Source: Devosia sp.
GTDB lineage: Bacteria > Pseudomonadota > Alphaproteobacteria > Rhizobiales > Devosiaceae
DNA: 64,000 nucleotides
Direction: 5' to 3'
Assembly (NCBI RefSeq): GCF_017744655.1
Contig: NZ_JAGIAW010000001.1
Coordinates: 372,001-436,000, forward strand
This document shows, piece by piece, positions 1 through 8,481 of the stretch. A program made the translations under genes and the position numbers. The stretch's first letter is position 1, and each line of letters starts with the position of its first letter. The notes beneath the pieces were generated by a model. It made no database searches. It had not been told where the DNA came from and saw only the letters and a program-made list of their open reading frames with translations.

Positions 1-286
1 CGACCGGGGCCGGCTCTGGTGCGGGCTCAGGAGCTGCCTCGGGCGCTGGCTCGGCGGCCGGCGCGGGTTCCTCGGCCGGGGGAGCTACCTCTGCGGGCGC
101 AGGCGCTTCTACAGCCGGCGCTTCGCCAGCGGGTTGAGCTGCGATACACTCTTCAAGCGTCTCGAAGCCCAGGTCGATACAGGCTTGTGGCAGTTCGGGG
201 GCCGCGTCCTGAGCAAAGGCACTGCCTGGCGCCATGCTGAGAAGGGTGAGGCTTGTGCCGGCGAAGAGCCAGTTTCTGAGGCGCAT
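1..286 (-). CDS. Secreted Pro/Ala/Glu-rich envelope protein, C-terminus outside the window
   Basis: The frame is open from the ATG at 286 to the window edge, so only the first 95 residues are visible. They begin with a clear signal peptide (charged MRLRN, hydrophobic core, SAFA-Q cleavage site) and a short segment with two Cys residues (ACIDLG, EECIAA). A long linker of Pro, Ala and Glu repeats follows. A purine-rich ribosome binding site (GGAAGAAG) lies just upstream. Such Pro/Ala linkers after a signal peptide are common in alphaproteobacterial OmpA-family and other cell-wall-tethered proteins, but the diagnostic domain would lie beyond the edge. Export is well supported; the family is a guess. 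Confidence 0.6.
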   Translation of the reverse strand, partial: MRLRNWLFAGTSLTLLSMAPGSAFAQDAAPELPQACIDLGFETLEECIAAQPAGEAPAVEAPAPAEVAPPAEEPAPAAEPAPEAAPEPAPEPAPV

Positions 287-542
287 TGTTCTTCTTCCTT
301 TATGTCGAGTGACATTTGAGACAAGCATCGCGGCGCCATCCTGAACACAGTCTGAATGGTTGGACGAGCCCTTTACGTGATGCTGTGCCCCCGCAAAGCC
401 CGCAACGCCTGGATTTGGCGTTGGTTCCCCCGGGCTGACGGCATGAGGTTGAGCGAGCGAACATGGCACCAGTGGGGCAAAGTGGACGGTTTGGGTTGGT
501 CATGCGCTGGTTCCACAGGCGAGGGCATGCTAGGCCCAAACC

Positions 543-962
543 ATGCAGCAGGCCGTCCACAGCATCAGCATTTCCACAAGAGGGCAGGGACTTTACGAGT
601 TCACCGATGTACTGGACCGGTTCGTCGCAGAATCAGGGATTGCCACAGGACTGGTGACGGTCTTCGTGCGCCACACATCATGCTCGCTGCTGATCCAGGA
701 AAATGCCGATCCGGATGTGCAGACCGACCTTCTCGGCTTTTTCCGGCGTCTGGCACCGGAGGGCATGGACTGGCTGGTGCACACCACCGAAGGCCCGGAT
801 GACATGCCGGCGCATATCAGGTCGGCCCTGACCCAAACCTCTATTTCCATACCTGTCGTGGATGAGCAAACGGTGTTGGGGACCTGGCAGGGCATCTATC
901 TTTTCGAGCACCGCCGCCGTCCGCATCAGCGGAGCGTGGTGCTGCATATCATCGGGGAATGA
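543..962 (+). CDS. YjbQ family protein (UPF0047, secondary thiamine-phosphate synthase type)
   Basis: At 139 residues this is the usual length of the UPF0047/YjbQ family, a small trimeric beta-barrel protein. The sequence carries the family signatures: VFVRHTSCSLLIQENADPDV near residues 41-60, the D-rich middle TTEGPDDMPAHIRSAL, and the C-terminal GTWQGIYLFEHRRRPHQR motif. Family members have been credited with weak thiamine-phosphate synthase activity, but the physiological role is not settled. The ATG is preceded by a modest AGG. The stop overlaps the start of the next gene (ATGA at 959-962), so the two are probably co-translated. Confidence 0.9.
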   Translation: MQQAVHSISISTRGQGLYEFTDVLDRFVAESGIATGLVTVFVRHTSCSLLIQENADPDVQTDLLGFFRRLAPEGMDWLVHTTEGPDDMPAHIRSALTQTSISIPVVDEQTVLGTWQGIYLFEHRRRPHQRSVVLHIIGE

Positions 963-1795
963 ACATGGATTGGGCTGTCATCATCGGCTATTGGCCGTTT
1001 GTGCTCGGCATGCTGGCCACGGGAGTCGTTTCAGGCGTGGCGGCGGGATTGCTGGGTATTGGCGGCGGGGCCGTCATTGTGCCGGCGCTGAGCACTGCGC
1101 TGCTTTGGATGGGCTTTGATTCCGACGTGGTGCAGCATGTGGCCGTGGGGACGTCGCTCGCCATCATCATTCCCACCGGGATCATGAGCGCGCGGGCGCA
1201 CCATAAGCGTGGGGCGCTTGATATCGAGGTGTTCAAGCTCTGGGCACCGTTCATCGTGGCGGGCACTTTCATAGGCGGGCTGATGGCTGGCTGGTATTCG
1301 GGCGACGTGCTGCGCATCGTTTTCGCCGTCATGGCCTTTGTCATTGCGGCCAATATCGTCTTCTCGTTCCAGACCAAGCTCATGGGGCACCTGCACGGCT
1401 CGAAGCCCACGCATCGGGCTGCGGCGTTCGTGGTTGGCTATCTCTCGTCGTTGATGGGGATCGGTGGCGGGTCGCTGACCGTGCCGACGCTGGTGGCCTT
1501 CGGCCATACCATGCACAAGGCAGTGGGGACATCAGCGGCCATCGGCGTGGCGATTGCCCTCTCGGGTACGCTGGGCTTTCTTATCTCGGGCTGGGGCGTA
1601 AGCGACCTGCCGCCGCTGAGCGTGGGCTATATCAATATTGTCGCGCTGGTGCTGGTTGGCGCAATGGCAGCGGTCTGCGCGCCGCTGGGTGCAGCGCTGG
1701 CGCATAAGCTGGACCAGAAGACGCTCAAATACGTCTTCGCCGCCTTCCTCGTGGCCGTGGGCCTCAACATGCTCTGGAAAGTGCTGGCGGGCTAA
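959..1795 (+). CDS. Sulfite exporter TauE/SafE family membrane protein
   Basis: A 278-residue polytopic protein with about eight hydrophobic segments and the two TauE/SafE repeats. Each repeat is marked by a Gly-rich motif: GLLGIGGGAVIVPAL near residue 33 and SLMGIGGGSLTVPTL near residue 164. The family moves organosulfur or sulfur oxyanions, or other small organic anions, across the inner membrane. The substrate cannot be read from the sequence. The start overlaps the yjbQ-like stop by four bases. The convergent gene at 1980 is separated from it by a hairpin-rich region. Confidence 0.88.
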   Translation: MNMDWAVIIGYWPFVLGMLATGVVSGVAAGLLGIGGGAVIVPALSTALLWMGFDSDVVQHVAVGTSLAIIIPTGIMSARAHHKRGALDIEVFKLWAPFIVAGTFIGGLMAGWYSGDVLRIVFAVMAFVIAANIVFSFQTKLMGHLHGSKPTHRAAAFVVGYLSSLMGIGGGSLTVPTLVAFGHTMHKAVGTSAAIGVAIALSGTLGFLISGWGVSDLPPLSVGYINIVALVLVGAMAAVCAPLGAALAHKLDQKTLKYVFAAFLVAVGLNMLWKVLAG

Positions 1796-1811
1796 GCCGC
1801 CGGAAAGGGCA

Positions 1812-1971
1812 GGTGGGGGCGGGTGACTACGGTGGTCCGCCCCCACCGTCCAAGCCCCCCTCAACAGGGGGAACCCGGAAATCTGGATGCCACCTACCTC
1901 GGAAAGGCCTGAACCGATGGCTCCGGTTCAGGTGGCAGGTGTGCCATGAAGGTGGCCGGTTCAAGGCCACC
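1812..1971. repeat. Cluster of four inverted repeats between convergent genes
   Basis: Four perfect inverted repeats fill the gap between the convergent ends of the TauE and SIMPL genes. They are an 11-bp pair at 1812-1822/1837-1847 (GGTGGGGGCGG), a 6-bp pair at 1856-1861/1866-1871, an 8-bp pair at 1908-1915/1925-1932 (CCTGAACC), and a 7-bp pair at 1951-1957/1965-1971 (GGTGGCC). None is followed by a T-run, so they are not classical intrinsic terminators. They may stop transcription from both sides with Rho, or be remnants of intergenic repeats. Confidence 0.5.
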
Positions 1972-1979
1972 GGCGTGAA

Positions 1980-2693
1980 TTAGTTTGCTTTAGTGTCCAG
2001 TTCCCACTGAACATTGACGCCGATCTCGAAGGTCATCTCGCCCGCTTCCACCGGAACGGCCGAGGCAGCTACATCAGCGCGGGCATACATCGGCATGGGG
2101 ATCGGACTGTTGATGTTCTGGCTTTCCGAGATGGCTTCGAGCTCGCCCAGCGTCGCATTGGCGGCGGTGGCGTAGAGTTCGGCCTTGCTGCGGGCATCGG
2201 CAAAGGCGGCCTTGCGGGCTTCATTGTAAAGCTCGGTCGGATCGGTCACCGAGAAGCTGACACCATTGATGGTGTTGGCGCCGACATTCACCGACTTGTC
2301 GAGGATGCCGCCGAGTTCTTCGAGATCGCGGACGGCAACGGTGACGGTATTGGACACCTGGTAACCGTTGATCTTGGGCGGCAGAGAATAGCCGTTTTCG
2401 TCGCGGGCATCGGAATAGACATAGTTGGGATTGACCGAGAAGCCCGAGGTCTGGATGTCGCGCGCTTCGATGCCGGCTTCCTTGAGGGCGGCGATGAGCT
2501 CGGCCATCGCGGCGGTGTTGGCATCGAGTGCTTCGCGGGCAGTGGCGCCCTGGGTGGTTACACCCGAATTGATCAGCGCCATATCCGGCGCAGCCCGGAC
2601 TTCGCCGCGGCCTTCAATGGTGATCGTACCGGCAAAAGCGGGGACGGCGGCAGCAAGAAGGGCGAGGGGGGCGAGGGCAATCGCGAGACGCAT
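1980..2693 (-). CDS. SIMPL domain (DUF541) periplasmic protein
   Basis: A 237-residue protein with an N-terminal signal peptide (MRLAIALAPLALLAAAVPAFA) followed by a full SIMPL/DUF541 domain. Recognisable elements are the opening ITIEGRGEVRAAPDMALINSGV, the central VSNTVTVAVRDLEELGGIL and the ARKAAFADARSKAELYA helix. SIMPL proteins are periplasmic or outer-membrane associated. Some affect oxidative stress or signalling, but no enzymatic activity is established. It appears monocistronic and is divergent from the gene at 2965. Confidence 0.9.
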   Translation of the reverse strand: MRLAIALAPLALLAAAVPAFAGTITIEGRGEVRAAPDMALINSGVTTQGATAREALDANTAAMAELIAALKEAGIEARDIQTSGFSVNPNYVYSDARDENGYSLPPKINGYQVSNTVTVAVRDLEELGGILDKSVNVGANTINGVSFSVTDPTELYNEARKAAFADARSKAELYATAANATLGELEAISESQNINSPIPMPMYARADVAASAVPVEAGEMTFEIGVNVQWELDTKAN

Positions 2694-2866
2694 GGCAAAC
2701 TCCGTATGTGTGTTTGGTGAGGCAATTCATTCCTCAGCCAATGCGTCAGTATTGGGGCGCACATGAACGCCAGTTGAACGAGCCGTTTATGTTTCTGTGG
2801 ATGTTGGGAAATCGTCGGAATTGGCTGGGATTCTCGGAAGACAAAAAGATTGGGCGCCAAGGGCTC

Positions 2867-2895
2867 TTGGCATTGGCAATAAGTATGACTATTTA
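2867..2895 (+). promoter_or_regulatory. Candidate sigma-70 promoter for the pentonate operon
   Basis: A TTGGCA hexamer at 2867-2872 is separated by 17 bases from TATTTA at 2890-2895. It is correctly oriented and about 70 bases before the start at 2965. The local AT content is higher than in the flanking genes. Assigned by eye from the hexamers and spacing only. Confidence 0.4.
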
Positions 2896-2964
2896 GATGG
2901 CGGGCTTGCGCCGTGCGGTTCCGCTGGGGTAGTCACAGCTAACATTTTAGTTGGGGGAGCCAGC

Positions 2965-4116
2965 ATGAGCGCGAACGTCATTCCCGAGGGCATTCTAATT
3001 GGCCGCGCCCGCGTGCCGGGCCATTCCGAGCCGCGCATCGTGACGGTGCGCGACGGAAAGCTCGTCGACATCACGGCCAAGGGTTTTGCGACCGTGCGCG
3101 ACATCGCCGAAAGCGGCAAGGCCGCGGCGCATGTGAAGGCTGCCGCAGGCGTGGTGCTTGGCGATGCGGCAGCGGTGGTTGCCAATTCCGTCGCTGGTCA
3201 GACCAGTGAAAATTTGCCCGTTCTCCTGTCTCCCATCGATCTGCAGGCCATCAAGGCCTCCGGCGTGACCTTTGTGGTTTCGCTGCTCGAGAGAGTAATC
3301 GAAGAACAAGCCCGCGGGGATAAGTCTCGTGCGGATGCGCTCAGGAATGAAATTCTGGAGCTGATCGGCACCGATCTTTCCCAGCTCGTGCCGGGTTCCG
3401 AGCCGGCGATGAAGGTCAAGGCGGCGCTGATCGAAAAGGGCGTCTGGAGTCAGTATCTCGAAGTCGGGATCGGGCCGGACGCGGAAATCTTCACCAAGAG
3501 CCAGGTGATGAGCTCGGTGGGCTATGGCGCGGAAGTCGGGCTGCATCCGATTTCGAGCTGGAACAATCCCGAGCCGGAAGTGGCGCTGCTGGTGACCAGC
3601 AAGGGCGAAATTATCGGCGCGACGCTGGGCAATGACGTCAATCTGCGCGACGTGGAAGGCCGCTCTGCGCTTCTCTTGGGCAAGGCCAAGGACAACAATG
3701 CCTCGGCTTCGCTGGGGCCGTTTGTCCGCCTGTTTGACGGCGACTTCACGCTCAACACGATCAAGAATTCCGAGATTGCGCTGCGCGTTGAAGGGACTGA
3801 TGGCTTCGTTCTCGAAGGCGCTTCCAACATGGCGCAGATTTCGCGCACGCCGGAATCGCTGGTTGCCGCGACCATTGGCGGGCATCACCAATATCCCGAT
3901 GGGCTCGTGCTCTATCTCGGCACCATGTTCGCGCCGGTGAAGGATCGCGACGGCGCCGGCAAGGGTTTTACCCACAAGCTCGGCGACACTGTCTCCATTT
4001 CGACGCCGTCGCTCGGTACGCTGACCAATACCGTCAATCTCTCGACCAAATGTCCGCCCTGGACCTATGGCTCGAGCCACCTGCTGCGGGATCTTGCCCG
4101 CGCCGACCTCCTTTAG
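2965..4116 (+). CDS. Fumarylacetoacetate hydrolase-family 2-keto-3-deoxy-pentonate dehydratase (XylX type)
   Basis: The start at 2965 has a GGGGGAG site seven bases upstream; the frame stays open further 5' but lacks family similarity there. The 383-residue product is an FAH-superfamily enzyme of the long class that includes Caulobacter XylX (2-keto-3-deoxy-D-xylonate dehydratase) and L-arabonate-pathway homologues. Diagnostic stretches are SSWNNPEPEVALLV, GATLGNDVNLRDVEGRSAL, LLGKAKDNNASASLGPF and TIGGHHQYPDGLVLYLGTMF. These enzymes dehydrate a 2-keto-3-deoxy-pentonate to alpha-ketoglutarate semialdehyde. The next gene encodes the dehydrogenase that would use that product. The actual sugar acid (xylonate, arabonate or a relative) is not determined. 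Confidence 0.8.
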   Translation: MSANVIPEGILIGRARVPGHSEPRIVTVRDGKLVDITAKGFATVRDIAESGKAAAHVKAAAGVVLGDAAAVVANSVAGQTSENLPVLLSPIDLQAIKASGVTFVVSLLERVIEEQARGDKSRADALRNEILELIGTDLSQLVPGSEPAMKVKAALIEKGVWSQYLEVGIGPDAEIFTKSQVMSSVGYGAEVGLHPISSWNNPEPEVALLVTSKGEIIGATLGNDVNLRDVEGRSALLLGKAKDNNASASLGPFVRLFDGDFTLNTIKNSEIALRVEGTDGFVLEGASNMAQISRTPESLVAATIGGHHQYPDGLVLYLGTMFAPVKDRDGAGKGFTHKLGDTVSISTPSLGTLTNTVNLSTKCPPWTYGSSHLLRDLARADLL

Positions 4117-4171
4117 CCCTGCTGACCTCCTCCCCACGGGCGATGCACGACATTTCTGAAAGGCTTTCCAC

Positions 4172-5611
4172 ATGAGCGAATTGCACAAGAACCTGATCAA
4201 CGGCGAATGGGTCGGCGCCGACGGCGTTGAGAACATCAACCCGTCCAACCTCAACGAAGTGGTCGGCGTCTATGCCCGCGCCACGGTTGAAGAAACCAAG
4301 CAGGCTATTGCCGCCGCCAAGGCCGCGTTCCCGGCCTGGTCGCGTTCGGGCATCCTTGAGCGCCACGCCATCCTGCGAAAGACCGCCGATGAAATCCTCG
4401 CCCGCAAGCAGGAACTGGGCGAGCTGCTGAGCCGCGAAGAGGGCAAGACGCTGCCGGAAGGCATCGGCGAAGTGACCCGCGCAGGCCAGATCTTTGATTT
4501 CTTTGCCGGTGAAGTGCTGCGCCTTTCGGGCGAAGTGCTGCCGTCGGTTCGTCCGGGCGTTGGCGTTGAAATCACCCGCGAGCCGCTGGGTGTTATCGGC
4601 ATCATCACGCCGTGGAATTTCCCGATCGCCATTCCGTCCTGGAAGATTGCTCCGGCGCTGGCCTATGGCAATACCGTGGTGATCAAGCCGGCCGATCTCG
4701 TGCCGGGTTCGACCTGGGCGATCGTTGATATTCTGGTGCGCGCGGGCCTGCCCAAGGGCGTTCTTAATCTTGTCATGGGCAAGGGTTCGGTTGTTGGCCA
4801 GACCATGCTCGACAGCAAGGATGTCAATGCCATCTCGTTCACCGGTTCCGTAGGTACGGGCAAGCGTGTTGCGGCCGCTTCGATCGAGCACAACCGCAAG
4901 TTTCAGCTCGAAATGGGCGGCAAGAACCCGACCATCGTGCTCGATGATGCCGATCTCAAGGTTGCCGTTGAAACCGTTGCGCAGTCGGCGTTCTTCTCGA
5001 CCGGCCAGCGCTGCACCGCCGCCTCGCGCGTGATCGTCACGGAAGGCATTCATGATGCATTCGTGGAGGCCCTGGCCGAGCGCACCCGCAATCTGCGCGT
5101 TGGCGATGCTCTTGATAAGAATACGGAAATCGGACCGGTGGTCGATCCTAGCCAGCTCAAGCAGGATACGGATTACATTGAGATCGGCAAGGGCGAAGGC
5201 GCCAAGCTGGTGGCCGGTGGCGAGCGCGTGAAGGGGGCGACGGAAGGCTACTTCCTGCAGCCGACGCTGTTCACCGAAGCGACCAATTCCATGCGTATCG
5301 CCCGCGAAGAAATCTTTGGGCCGGTCGCAGCGGTGATCAAGGTGAAGGATTATGAAGAGGCACTAGCCACTTCCAACGACACGGAATTCGGCCTGTCCGC
5401 GGGGATCGTGACGACCTCGCTGAAGTATGCGACGCACTTCAAGCGCAATTCGGAAGCTGGCATGGTGATGGTCAATGTGCCGACCGCCGGCGTTGATTTC
5501 CACGTGCCGTTTGGTGGCCGCAAGGGCTCTTCCTATGGCCCGCGCGAGCAGGGTCGTTATGCCTCGGAGTTCTTCACCATCGTGAAGACGGCTTACACCG
5601 CTGCCGGCTAA
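4172..5611 (+). CDS. Aldehyde dehydrogenase, likely alpha-ketoglutarate semialdehyde dehydrogenase
   Basis: A 479-residue NAD(P)-dependent aldehyde dehydrogenase of standard length. Visible motifs are the cofactor-binding ITPWNFPIAIPSWK, the FTGSVGTGK loop, the general-base Glu in LEMGGKNP near residue 249, and the catalytic Cys in FSTGQRCTAASR near residue 283. Its position 55 bases after an XylX-type dehydratase points to oxidation of 2,5-dioxopentanoate to alpha-ketoglutarate, the last step of the Weimberg-type pathway. A strong terminator follows, so the two genes form a closed unit. Succinate-semialdehyde dehydrogenase is the main alternative on sequence alone. Confidence 0.85.
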   Translation: MSELHKNLINGEWVGADGVENINPSNLNEVVGVYARATVEETKQAIAAAKAAFPAWSRSGILERHAILRKTADEILARKQELGELLSREEGKTLPEGIGEVTRAGQIFDFFAGEVLRLSGEVLPSVRPGVGVEITREPLGVIGIITPWNFPIAIPSWKIAPALAYGNTVVIKPADLVPGSTWAIVDILVRAGLPKGVLNLVMGKGSVVGQTMLDSKDVNAISFTGSVGTGKRVAAASIEHNRKFQLEMGGKNPTIVLDDADLKVAVETVAQSAFFSTGQRCTAASRVIVTEGIHDAFVEALAERTRNLRVGDALDKNTEIGPVVDPSQLKQDTDYIEIGKGEGAKLVAGGERVKGATEGYFLQPTLFTEATNSMRIAREEIFGPVAAVIKVKDYEEALATSNDTEFGLSAGIVTTSLKYATHFKRNSEAGMVMVNVPTAGVDFHVPFGGRKGSSYGPREQGRYASEFFTIVKTAYTAAG

Positions 5612-5634
5612 GCCGAGGCGAATATCGATTTAGC

Positions 5635-5659
5635 AACGGGGCCCACTGGGCCCCGTTTT
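5635..5659 (+). terminator. Rho-independent terminator of the pentonate operon
   Basis: A perfect 10-bp stem, AACGGGGCCC / GGGCCCCGTT, with a 3-base loop at 5645-5647 and a short T-run, 24 bases after the dehydrogenase stop. The A-run on the other strand may let it serve the convergent gene at 5673 too. Confidence 0.85.
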
Positions 5660-5672
5660 CGTTAGCAGACTG

Positions 5673-6095
5673 CTAGCGTTGACGCTGTGTGAGCCACATC
5701 CCGGCGAGGATCAGGACAACGCCAAGGGCGGCGGCCCAGATGGTCACGGGGGCGCCGCGCAAAAGATCAAAAATCACGCCAAAAACCATCTGGCCGGCGA
5801 TGACCAGCAGCGTCGAATTGACAGCGCCGATGCGGGTGATGAGCCACGAGCCGGCGGCGACGAAAACGACGCCAATGGCGCCGCCGGTGTAAATCCACCA
5901 AGGCATTTCGGTGATATTGGCAGGGATGAGGCCGCCGATGACGAGGCCGACGACGGTGAGGAAGGCGAAGCCGACGAAGTGGTTCCAGAAGGACGAGATG
6001 AGCGGCGTCGTCGACATCGAGAGCCGGCCATTGACCTGGCGGCTGAGGATGACGAGGAGGCCGGCGGCGAAGGCGGCAAGAATGGGGATGATCAT
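5673..6095 (-). CDS. YdcZ-type (DUF606) DMT superfamily membrane protein, second of a tandem pair
   Basis: A 140-residue membrane protein with five hydrophobic segments, the size of single-repeat DUF606/YdcZ proteins in the drug/metabolite transporter superfamily. Features include the opening AAFAAGLLVILSRQVNGRL, PWWIYTGGAIGVVFVA in the middle, and LGVVLILAGMWL near the end. Its start overlaps the stop of the related upstream gene by four bases. The two half-size proteins probably form a heteromeric transporter, by analogy with other small paired DMT proteins. The substrate is unknown. Confidence 0.8.
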   Translation of the reverse strand: MIIPILAAFAAGLLVILSRQVNGRLSMSTTPLISSFWNHFVGFAFLTVVGLVIGGLIPANITEMPWWIYTGGAIGVVFVAAGSWLITRIGAVNSTLLVIAGQMVFGVIFDLLRGAPVTIWAAALGVVLILAGMWLTQRQR

Positions 6096-6589
6096 GCGGC
6101 GCCGAGCCCGAAGAGGATGATGAGGAGACTGCCGGCGGCGATGAGGATGACGGCGCCGGCATCGCGCAGGTCAAGCTTGCGCTTGGGCAGGCCGAGAAGG
6201 CCCCAGAAATCGGCGGCGAGGCTGAGGACGACCTGGCCGGCGAGGCCAAGGGCGAGGGTGCCGGCGAGGGCAAGGGGGGAGTTCACCGAAGTCGAGGTGA
6301 GCATGACCGTAACCGCGCCGAGGAGGCCGCCGGTATAGGCCCAGAGCGGCGCCTTGCCGATCTTGGCGGTCGCTTCAGCGGAGGCGGCGCGCTGGCCGCG
6401 CCACACGGCGGCGAGGAAGATGATGGCGACCACGGTGCCGGTGCCATGGGCGAGCCAGGAGGAGAACATGGCGCCGCCGAAGCGGCCGGCTTCGCCATTG
6501 ACGAAAATCGCAAGGGTGAGAATGCCGCCGCTGGCAAAGGCCGCGAGCAGGTGCAGCGGGTTGGTCCGCTGGGTTGGGGGTGAGGTCAT
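6092..6589 (-). CDS. YdcZ-type (DUF606) DMT superfamily membrane protein, first of a tandem pair
   Basis: A 165-residue protein with five hydrophobic segments. It is recognisably related to the downstream gene: LLAAFASGGILTLAIFVNGEAG at the start, PLWAYTGGLLGAVTVM in the middle, and DAGAVILIAAGSLLIIL at the end. It is the promoter-proximal member of a two-gene unit with a four-base overlap. The Asn-Gly after the first helix and the W-Y-TGG motif are shared by both proteins. The substrate is not known. Confidence 0.8.
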   Translation of the reverse strand: MTSPPTQRTNPLHLLAAFASGGILTLAIFVNGEAGRFGGAMFSSWLAHGTGTVVAIIFLAAVWRGQRAASAEATAKIGKAPLWAYTGGLLGAVTVMLTSTSVNSPLALAGTLALGLAGQVVLSLAADFWGLLGLPKRKLDLRDAGAVILIAAGSLLIILFGLGAA

Positions 6590-6685
6590 GGTTCGATTCT
6601 AGCAGGAGAGGGTGGTGCCACTCTATTCGGTGTTGGATGGGCGGCAAGTGGGGGTGTTTGAGCGCGGGGCTCCACCCCCTCCCAT

Positions 6686-6706
6686 CCTCCCCCATCAAGG
6701 GGGAGG
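6686..6706. repeat. Small palindromic intergenic element
   Basis: A perfect 8-bp inverted repeat CCTCCCCC / GGGGGAGG with loop ATCAA, in the divergent gap before the MFS gene. A similar C-run/G-run palindrome occurs at 20433-20453, and a shorter one at 1856-1871. This suggests a dispersed repeat family rather than a site for this promoter. Confidence 0.5.
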
Positions 6707-6851
6707 TGTTGCATCGAGTTGCGCCTTGGCGATGTGCCGCCGACGTCCTTGTTCGACAGGCACAGGGTGAAATCTATTCATGGCGGGGCGGTCTTGTGCC
6801 CTTGCCACCTGACGTTGACTCGCCCATGACAGGGGCAGGAGTTGAATCATC

Positions 6852-8477
6852 ATGGCCGAGCGCACATCCATCACGGCGCCATTCCGTCACGAGACTTTTC
6901 GGACACTGTGGCTGGCGACCTTGTTCTCCAATCTCGGGGGATTGGTACAGGCGGTTGGCGCGGGCTGGATGATGACGACGCTGACCACGTCGCACAATAT
7001 GGTGGCGCTGGTGCAGGCCTCTAACACCCTGCCTATCATGGTATTTTCGATTGCCGCTGGCGCACTGGCGGACAATTTCGACCGGCGCAGCGTGATGCTG
7101 GTCGCGCAGAGTGGCATGGCCGTGGTGTCGCTGTTGCTCGCCGTGACGGCCTGGTTTGGGTTGCTCAATCCCTGGCTGTTGCTGATGTTTACCTTTCTCA
7201 TCGGCTGCGGGACGGCGCTGTTCAATCCGTCCTGGCAGGCGTCGATGGGCGATATCGTGCCGCGCGAGGACCTGCCGGGTGCGGTGACGCTCAATGCCAT
7301 GGGTTTTAATATGATGCGCAGCGTCGGTCCGGCGGTGGGTGGCATGATCGTCGCCTTTGCCGGGGCGAGCGCGGCTTTTGCGGTCAATGCCGTGTCCTAC
7401 CTGGCGCTGATCGGGGCGCTGTGGCGCTGGAAACCACAAAGGGTCAAGGCGCGGTTGCCGCGCGAGCACCTGGGAAGCGCCATGTGGGCGGGCGTGCGCT
7501 ATGTGTCGCTGTCGCCGAACCTGCTTTCGGTGCTGTTTCGCGGCTTTCTCTTCGGTTTTGCCGCCATTGTCATCATGGCGCTGCTGCCTTCGGTGGCGGA
7601 GGAATATGTGGGCGGTGGGGCGCTGGTCTATGGCACGCTGCTGGGGTGTTTTGGGCTCGGGGCTATTGCCGGGGCTGTGGTCAATGGACGGGTGCGGCAG
7701 CTCTTTTCCAATGAGGTGATCGTCCGCATCGCCTGCCTTGGCTTTGCGCTGAGCTGTCTGGGGCTGGCATTCAGCCGCGATCCGATCCTCAGCCATTTTG
7801 TGCTGCTGCCGGCGGGCGCCTGCTGGGTGCTGTCGCTCTCGCTGTTCAATGTGTCGATCCAGCTTTCTGCGCCGCGCTGGGTAGTGGGGCGGGCGCTGTC
7901 GCTCTATCAGACGGCGACCTTTGGCGGCATGGCCGGGGGCAGCTGGGTCTGGGGTCTGACGGCTGATGCGGCCGATCCGCAATGGGCGCTGGTGCTGGCG
8001 GCGGGCGTGCTGGTGCTTTGTCTCGTGGTGGGGTTGAGACTGCCGCTGCCGCAGTTCAACGAGCGCGATCTCAATCCGCTCGATACGTTCAACGAGCCGC
8101 TGCTGAAACTCGATCTAATGCCGCGCAGCGGGCCGATCATGATCATGATCGACTACCAGATCGCGCAGGAGGATATTCCGCGCTTCCTGGCACTGATGAG
8201 CGAGCGGCGACGTATCCGCATTCGCGATGGTGCACGGCAATGGGGCCTGCTGCGCGACCTCGAAAAGCCCTATATCTGGGTGGAGAGCTATCATGTTCCG
8301 ACTTGGGTCGACTATGTCCGGCACAATCTGCGGCGCACCAAGGCGGATGCCGATAATACCGAGCAGTTGCGGGCGCTGCATCGAGGGCCAGGCCTGCCCG
8401 AGGTGCATCGGATGATCGAGCGGCAGACGGTGCCGCTCGATGATACGACGCCGCTGCGCGACAGTCCGGAGGTATAG
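6852..8477 (+). CDS. MFS transporter of the EntS-like MFS_3 family with C-terminal soluble domain
   Basis: A 541-residue protein. Residues about 15-400 hold twelve predicted membrane helices with MFS loop motifs (ADNFDRRSVML after helix 2). Residues about 410-530 form a soluble tail with PIMIMIDYQIAQEDIPRFLALM and DYVRHNLRRTKAD. That tail is typical of the MFS_3 (PF05977) family, which groups with enterobactin-exporter-like proteins and resembles a small alpha/beta monooxygenase-like fold. The role is probably proton-driven efflux of an unidentified compound. The stop overlaps the ribosome binding site of the next gene, suggesting co-transcription. Confidence 0.85.
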   Translation: MAERTSITAPFRHETFRTLWLATLFSNLGGLVQAVGAGWMMTTLTTSHNMVALVQASNTLPIMVFSIAAGALADNFDRRSVMLVAQSGMAVVSLLLAVTAWFGLLNPWLLLMFTFLIGCGTALFNPSWQASMGDIVPREDLPGAVTLNAMGFNMMRSVGPAVGGMIVAFAGASAAFAVNAVSYLALIGALWRWKPQRVKARLPREHLGSAMWAGVRYVSLSPNLLSVLFRGFLFGFAAIVIMALLPSVAEEYVGGGALVYGTLLGCFGLGAIAGAVVNGRVRQLFSNEVIVRIACLGFALSCLGLAFSRDPILSHFVLLPAGACWVLSLSLFNVSIQLSAPRWVVGRALSLYQTATFGGMAGGSWVWGLTADAADPQWALVLAAGVLVLCLVVGLRLPLPQFNERDLNPLDTFNEPLLKLDLMPRSGPIMIMIDYQIAQEDIPRFLALMSERRRIRIRDGARQWGLLRDLEKPYIWVESYHVPTWVDYVRHNLRRTKADADNTEQLRALHRGPGLPEVHRMIERQTVPLDDTTPLRDSPEV

Positions 8478-8481
8478 CGTC

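Noticed and set aside
356..802. 148-codon plus-strand frame overlapping the YjbQ gene
   Set aside because: Arg/Gly-rich out-of-frame translation with no family similarity; the frame at 543-962 is a full UPF0047 protein.
1812..1971. Hairpin cluster as a CRISPR or integron-like array
   Set aside because: The four inverted repeats differ from each other in sequence and spacing, and there are no direct repeats or spacers.
2995..4254. 419-codon minus-strand frame opposite the XylX-type gene
   Set aside because: Arg/His/Gly-rich antisense translation with no family features; the plus-strand gene is clearly the real one.
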